In this document: positions 59,981 through 64,000 of the stretch, piece after piece | Layout of the letters: each line of letters starts with the position of its first letter | Numbering within the stretch: the stretch's first letter is position 1 | Origin: Betaproteobacteria bacterium | Lineage (GTDB): Bacteria; Pseudomonadota; Gammaproteobacteria; Burkholderiales; Ferrovaceae | Assembly: GCA_018971415.1 (NCBI GenBank) | Contig: JAGXAW010000004.1 | Coordinates: 1 to 64,000 of the forward strand | Length of the DNA stretch: 64,000 nucleotides | Direction of reading: 5' to 3' | Notes under the pieces: generated by a model | Seen by the model: the letters and a program-made list of their open reading frames with translations, nothing else | Databases searched by the model: none | Told to the model about the DNA's origin: nothing | Translations under genes and position numbers: made by a program

Positions 59981-60617
59981 AGACAATATCTTTGCCCGTA
60001 TTCGCCGCGGCTTGGGGTTACCTACACATCCAGAACCTGCTGAGCGTGAGCAGGCGCTCAAGGTATTACAAGAGAAACCCCGCGGACCACGTCCAAGCCA
60101 AGTCTGGCAAGACCCTGTGCAGCGTTTTATTGAGCGCTGTGCTCAGCTATCTACAACCACTGAAACTGTTTCAGATATACTTGCGATTCCTATGGCAGTG
60201 GCAAGTTATTTAAATCAACATCATTTAACTCGAGAGATGGTTATCTGGCCTGGTTTAGCCCATCTGAATTGGCAACAAGCTGGATTAAGTGTGCGTGTTG
60301 GAAGTGCTAAAAATGAGGATTTGGTGGGCGTTACTGGGGCATTTTGTGCCATTGCAGAAACAGCGACCCTAATGATGCCTTCCGGTTCTGAGACTCCTTC
60401 AACGGTGAGTTTACTGCCTGAAACACATATTGCTCTTCTCGATAAATCCAGAATTGTGAATTACATGGAAGACGCCTGGGATCTTTATTTGTCAGAACAC
60501 AAAACCTTACCCAGAGCGGTGAATTTTATATCGGGTCCCTCTCGTACAGCAGACATTGAGCAAACCATTATTATTGGTGCCCATGGTCCTTACCGAGTTC
60601 ACGTGATTATCTATTAA
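59970..60617 (+). CDS. lutC: Lactate utilization protein LutC
   Basis: The ATG at 59970 gives the family N-terminus MSARDNIFARIRRGLG; the frame extends upstream inside lutB. The 215-residue LUD-domain protein ends with the family pattern GPSRTADIEQTIIIGAHGP. It is the third subunit of the LutABC complex. Its stop overlaps the end of the convergent relaxase-like gene by 11 bp, so no terminator separates them. Confidence 0.94.
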   Translation: MSARDNIFARIRRGLGLPTHPEPAEREQALKVLQEKPRGPRPSQVWQDPVQRFIERCAQLSTTTETVSDILAIPMAVASYLNQHHLTREMVIWPGLAHLNWQQAGLSVRVGSAKNEDLVGVTGAFCAIAETATLMMPSGSETPSTVSLLPETHIALLDKSRIVNYMEDAWDLYLSEHKTLPRAVNFISGPSRTADIEQTIIIGAHGPYRVHVIIY

Positions 60618-61953
60618 TACCTCGCTTGTCGTCTATTTGTTTAATTGGTTGATATTGAAACGCATCACTGTTAAAAACAGTCAGAGCGCGTTCAACGCCC
60701 AATGTTCTTGAACGAATAAAATCAGTGAGGTGTTGGCTTTGTTTTAATTGATATTGCCAAATATGTGTAAGCGTATGTTGAGCAAAAGTGTTATTTAAAT
60801 AAGCTTCATTAATTAGAAACTGTATCCATGAGGGTTTCTTGTTAATGGTTGTTTGTTGTATCGCTTTGAGTGTCGTGGGCGAATGATTGAGAGCGTTGAT
60901 CAGATATTGACGACCGCGACGAGATACCACAGAGCGATCAAATAATCTTTCAATAACCACTCCCTGTTGAGTTTTATTATAAGAATAAGTGTGTTTTTTT
61001 CTTAAGGATATACCATGGTTTAAAGAGGCATAATACTGTTGCCTTAATTGCCTGAGTTCAGCATCTTGTCGGTTCCACTGATGATGGTGAGGGTGTGAGT
61101 TAATCGTTTTTTCTGGGGTATAGAGTTGGCAGTAGGCTTGGTAACTTATTTTACTGTGAGTGGGTAAGCGAAGCGTATCAGTAAAAGGGCCCCATTGTTT
61201 AATGAGACAATTTGAACTTAAATTTTTATCAATCAATGAGGGCTTAATATAGATTGAGCGGCCATTCACTTGGGTTTCCCAGACAAAGGATTGGTGGCGG
61301 CCAATAATGCGCACACCGCAAAAATTTAGAACCTTGATCAGTGATGACCAATTACTGTCACTACGATGAGTAAGGGATAAAAGTTGATCTTTTAAATAGA
61401 CCTTCATCCACTGATAAAAAGATAAAGGTTTTATATTGAGTTGCTCAAGTTTAATCGTGTGGTTATTAAAATTTCTGATGTTTGAAGTCACTTGGTTATA
61501 GTGAGCCATATCTTTTTTAATTTGTCTTTTTACTAATAAGTCTTGATTAGAAGACAGTAACAAAAGATGAGCGTGTGGATGGGCGGTTTGCGTATGAATA
61601 AACCACATACTCAAGGGATGAATAGAGTGATAGTGACTGAACAAACGGTCTATTTCTTTTTTTATCGTGTAATAAGAGGTCTCTTTATTTTGCCAAGACA
61701 GGACCAAATGATCAAGCTGTGGTGATATGTCGCCACGGCTTTGATACTGATTCTTTAACAGGTAGGCAAGACTTAATACATCGCTTTTTTGGTAAATTAA
61801 GATATGTGCGTTATGCGTTCCCATTAAACCTTGACTGTTAGTCCAATGATCCTCCACAAAGTAATCACGGGTCATGTAAAGTAATAGATTTTTAAAAGAA
61901 AAGAGATGAGTAATTTTTCGTCTTACTAAGAAATGAAGGTTTACCCCTGACAT
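60607..61953 (-). CDS. Putative MOB-P (RP4 TraI-like) relaxase
   Basis: A 448-residue protein. The N-terminal region reads like RP4 TraI: a likely nicking Tyr26 in SFKNLLLYMTRD (TraI Tyr22), motif II LDHLVLSWQNKE, and motif III IHTQTAHPHAH with His127 and His129 (TraI His116/His118). The usual motif-III Asp is Gln122 here. A second conserved region near 205-265 (SLIKVLNFCGVRII, then IKPSLIDKNLS and WGPF) resembles the module after the nuclease core of TraI relaxases. Relaxases nick oriT for DNA transfer. No transfer genes or oriT are visible nearby. The ATG at 61953 keeps Tyr26, while one at 61875 would lose it. Identification is by motif reading; activity is untested. Confidence 0.75.
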   Translation of the reverse strand: MSGVNLHFLVRRKITHLFSFKNLLLYMTRDYFVEDHWTNSQGLMGTHNAHILIYQKSDVLSLAYLLKNQYQSRGDISPQLDHLVLSWQNKETSYYTIKKEIDRLFSHYHSIHPLSMWFIHTQTAHPHAHLLLLSSNQDLLVKRQIKKDMAHYNQVTSNIRNFNNHTIKLEQLNIKPLSFYQWMKVYLKDQLLSLTHRSDSNWSSLIKVLNFCGVRIIGRHQSFVWETQVNGRSIYIKPSLIDKNLSSNCLIKQWGPFTDTLRLPTHSKISYQAYCQLYTPEKTINSHPHHHQWNRQDAELRQLRQQYYASLNHGISLRKKHTYSYNKTQQGVVIERLFDRSVVSRRGRQYLINALNHSPTTLKAIQQTTINKKPSWIQFLINEAYLNNTFAQHTLTHIWQYQLKQSQHLTDFIRSRTLGVERALTVFNSDAFQYQPIKQIDDKRGINR

Positions 61954-62255
61954 TGATAAAACTCATGAATCTCATTTAACAAAGTATTTAACTTTCTGTA
62001 TAAATCATGACACGACAAAATCAAACTCACATTGTCGTGATGTTGATGCCAATAGGCCATACTTAACTTTATTTCATGTAACGCCGCCAAAAAATATTCC
62101 ACACTGACCGTCGAGTTATGCTCAGAAAGTAAAGTATGTTTAACCCACAATTCGGGTGTAAGAGCACTTGATAGGATAGCTCTTTCAATGGTTTTGGATT
62201 CCTGAACACTTAAAGGGGCATGGTGATAAATGATAGGGTGCATACCCCTAATCAT
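61941..62255 (-). CDS. Small relaxase-accessory-like protein (TraJ/MobC-like?)
   Basis: A 104-residue, mostly helical protein of no certain family. The segment LSVQESKTIERAILSSALTP and following helix recall ribbon-helix-helix oriT-binding accessory proteins such as TraJ/MobC. The similarity is weak and rests mainly on position and size. It overlaps the relaxase gene by 13 bp and starts only 15 bp after the sensor kinase gene. An ATG four codons downstream (62243) is an alternative start. It contains an unusual number of His residues (about eight). Confidence 0.6.
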   Translation of the reverse strand: MIRGMHPIIYHHAPLSVQESKTIERAILSSALTPELWVKHTLLSEHNSTVSVEYFLAALHEIKLSMAYWHQHHDNVSLILSCHDLYRKLNTLLNEIHEFYQCQG

Positions 62256-62270
62256 CCTTAAGGGAAAAAT

Positions 62271-63611
62271 TTATTTTTTGAGAAAAGAGATGGCAACTTT
62301 AAAACCTTGTTGCTGAGGCAATTGTTCAAGTGTAATTCTGGCCTGATGAAGCTCTACTATTCTTTGAACGATAGATAACCCTAAACCACTACCTTGCTCT
62401 ATGGTCTCATCTAAACGATAAAATCGATTAAAAATTTTGTGTTGTTCCTCAGGCTCAATGCCTTTGCCTTGATCGATAACAGCAAGTTCTATCATATCTT
62501 TATACTGTTTAAGAGTGATGCGGATAATAGAGTACTGAGGGGAATAGCGTAGGGCGTTATCCAGCAGGTTACGTAGCATAATTTCCAATTGCCAAGGATT
62601 ACCAGTCACCCATAAATCGTCTTCAAGTTGACACTGTACTTCGATAGCTCGTTGTTTAGCATAGCCTAGTAGGCATCCGCTTACTTTTTGTATGACCTGT
62701 TTCAGATCCGTTTTAATCATTTCATTCTGGGCGTTATCCGGGTCCACCCGAGCCAATACCAGTAATTGCTCAATTAAGTGAGTGGAACGCTCAGTGCCTT
62801 GTATCACCTGTTGAAGTGCATGCATTCGATCATCCGTGTTGTCAGCTCTCATGGCTATTTGCGCTTGAATCTTAATGGCCGCAAGAGGTGTTCTGAGTTC
62901 GTGAGCCGCGTTACCTGTAAATTGTTTTTCACTGTCGAGAGAGCGTTTTAATCGGTTCAAGAGATCATTGATAGAGACTGCTAAAGGAAGAACTTCATCT
63001 GGCACTGCGGAAAGCTCAATGGGGTCTAGTCGTGATGCATTTCTCTCAACAATGGCTTGCCGTAATTTATTCAGCGGTGTTAGTCCCATGCGAACAGTAA
63101 ACCAAATTAAAAAGCCTAAAAACGGGAAAAATGCGAGCGTGGGAAGCAGTATTTGGTAGGTAATGTGTCTTGCTAATTTGGCACGTGTGGCAACTGGTTC
63201 TGCAATAAAAATATGATAAGTATGATTGTCATCCCATAAATTCAGTAAGCGCCACTGTTGATTTAAATAGCGAATTTCTTGAAAGCCTGCTTGATTATTA
63301 TTAATAAGTGGTAATTCAGGCGCGTAGAGTGAGCGCATGACAATGCCGTTACTGTCCCATACTTGATAGAGCATGGTTTGTGCGTAGGGCTGTCCATCAG
63401 GTGTGGGATAACCGCCGTGCTCAATGATCTCCTCTTTCTCGCGTCTTGCCATACCAATTAAGATATGGGCAGCTTGAGTGATTTCTGCATCAAAAATTGC
63501 ATCTATTTCGTCCCGTGTTTCGTAACGGGTTAACAGAGCGGTGATTAACCATGCGCAAGACAACAGTGCAATTAATAAAAAAATTAAACGACGTCGAATA
63601 GATGTCATCAT
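62271..63611 (-). CDS. Sensor histidine kinase, QseC-like
   Basis: A 446-residue membrane kinase. Two helices (about 8-28 and 150-172) bracket a periplasmic domain of about 120 residues. A HAMP-like segment, the dimerisation domain with phospho-acceptor His237 (FTGNAAHELRTPLAA), and the ATPase domain follow (N box LRNLLDNALRYS, G1 DQGKGIE, F box FNRFYR, G2 GSGLGLSIV). It resembles QseC/TctE-type kinases of beta- and gammaproteobacteria. It overlaps the response-regulator gene by 4 bp. Confidence 0.92.
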   Translation of the reverse strand: MMTSIRRRLIFLLIALLSCAWLITALLTRYETRDEIDAIFDAEITQAAHILIGMARREKEEIIEHGGYPTPDGQPYAQTMLYQVWDSNGIVMRSLYAPELPLINNNQAGFQEIRYLNQQWRLLNLWDDNHTYHIFIAEPVATRAKLARHITYQILLPTLAFFPFLGFLIWFTVRMGLTPLNKLRQAIVERNASRLDPIELSAVPDEVLPLAVSINDLLNRLKRSLDSEKQFTGNAAHELRTPLAAIKIQAQIAMRADNTDDRMHALQQVIQGTERSTHLIEQLLVLARVDPDNAQNEMIKTDLKQVIQKVSGCLLGYAKQRAIEVQCQLEDDLWVTGNPWQLEIMLRNLLDNALRYSPQYSIIRITLKQYKDMIELAVIDQGKGIEPEEQHKIFNRFYRLDETIEQGSGLGLSIVQRIVELHQARITLEQLPQQQGFKVAISFLKK

Positions 63612-64000
63612 TTATCGATTACATATCCTATGCCGCGTATGGTTCGAATGAGATCATTGCCTAATTTTTTTCGTAAATGGTGGATATGTACTTCAACAGA
63701 ATTACTCTCAATTTCATCATCCCAGCCATAGAGCTTTTCCTCCAATTGCTCTCTTGAAAACACCCGACCTTGATTCAGTAAGAGTTGTTCTAAGATATTA
63801 AACTCCTTGGCAGAAATGGCAACAGTCTGTTGATCCAGTGTCACGCTATGGGCTGCCGGATCGAGGGTTAGGTTACCTCGTTGAATAATGGGAGAACTCT
63901 GGCCACTGCTACGCCGAACTAAGGCGCGAATCCTCGCCAATAACTCATCAAGGTCAAAGGGCTTGATCAGATAGTCATCAGCGCCACTGTCCAGCCCCTT
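63608..64000 (-). CDS. OmpR-family response regulator, QseB-like (partial at window edge)
   Basis: The gene runs off the end of the window, so its start is not seen. The visible 130 residues cover the end of the receiver domain (GLDSGADDYLIKPFDLDELLARI, with the conserved Lys-Pro) and a complete winged-helix DNA-binding domain (LTLDPAAHSVTL, ISAKEFNILEQLL, SVEVHIHHLRKKLG, TIRGIGYVID). A frame starting at 63940 is only a fragment; translation clearly continues past 64000. It is the partner of the kinase downstream. Confidence 0.92.
   Translation of the reverse strand, partial: KGLDSGADDYLIKPFDLDELLARIRALVRRSSGQSSPIIQRGNLTLDPAAHSVTLDQQTVAISAKEFNILEQLLLNQGRVFSREQLEEKLYGWDDEIESNSVEVHIHHLRKKLGNDLIRTIRGIGYVIDK

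Noticed and set aside
62256-62270. Possible oriT between the kinase gene and the relaxase pair
   Set aside because: Only 15 bp are available and they show no inverted repeat or nic-like site.
63608-63940. Complete small winged-helix protein starting at 63940
   Set aside because: The frame continues to the window edge with receiver-domain sequence, so it is a partial response regulator rather than a short regulator.

Overview
The window looks like a chromosomal segment of a Gram-negative proteobacterium, most likely a betaproteobacterium of fairly low G+C (mid-40s percent by eye, not counted). The reasons are a complete system I cytochrome c maturation set, SecDF-YajC, a rimP-nusA-infB-rbfA-truB operon, the icd / cold-shock / clpS-clpA order, LutABC, a QseBC-like two-component system, lipoproteins and glutathione-linked proteins. 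Most genes are housekeeping. I see no insertion sequence, prophage, integrase or CRISPR array. The only RNA gene found is one tRNA-Leu(CAA).

Layout. 267-3991: a four-gene envelope operon built around an exported Sel1-repeat/caspase-like protease, with a DUF4384-type protein, an LPP20-type lipoprotein and a small glycine-rich membrane protein. 4238-7707: a TPR membrane protein, Dps, LrgA/LrgB, a DUF2721 membrane protein and a Gly/Tyr/Pro-rich exported protein. 7709-15054: a universal stress protein, then cytochrome c maturation genes in two convergent operons (ccmFGHI forward, ccmABCDE reverse) that meet at a hairpin. 15106-20336: a copper-type P1B ATPase, then an OFA-family MFS transporter paired with a cytoplasmic gamma-glutamyltransferase-fold hydrolase. 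20434-26314 (reverse): a compact Tad/Flp pilus locus and a LuxR-type regulator. 26527-28573: an old yellow enzyme and an EamA transporter.

28875-37020: tRNA-Leu, queA-tgt-yajC-secD-secF, a DedA protein, purB and a glutathione transferase. 37080-43389: mnmA, a small His/Lys-rich exported protein, aceB, aceA, an RraA-like gene and icd; the enzymes of the isocitrate branch point lie side by side. 43468-48819: a cold-shock protein, clpS-clpA, thyA and an M17 aminopeptidase. 48847-54944: the nusA-infB operon with a hairpin in front of it. 54966-60617: an Atm1-type ABC exporter, a PBP7-type endopeptidase and lutABC.

60607-64000 (reverse) is the most unexpected part. A QseBC-like response regulator and sensor kinase are followed, with only 15 bp between, by a 104-residue protein and a 448-residue protein carrying the motifs of a MOB-P (RP4 TraI-like) relaxase. 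No other conjugation genes are in view. This putative chromosomal relaxase pair and the envelope caspase operon are the two best candidates for under-described biology. All family assignments come from reading motifs and recalled family features; no database search was run.
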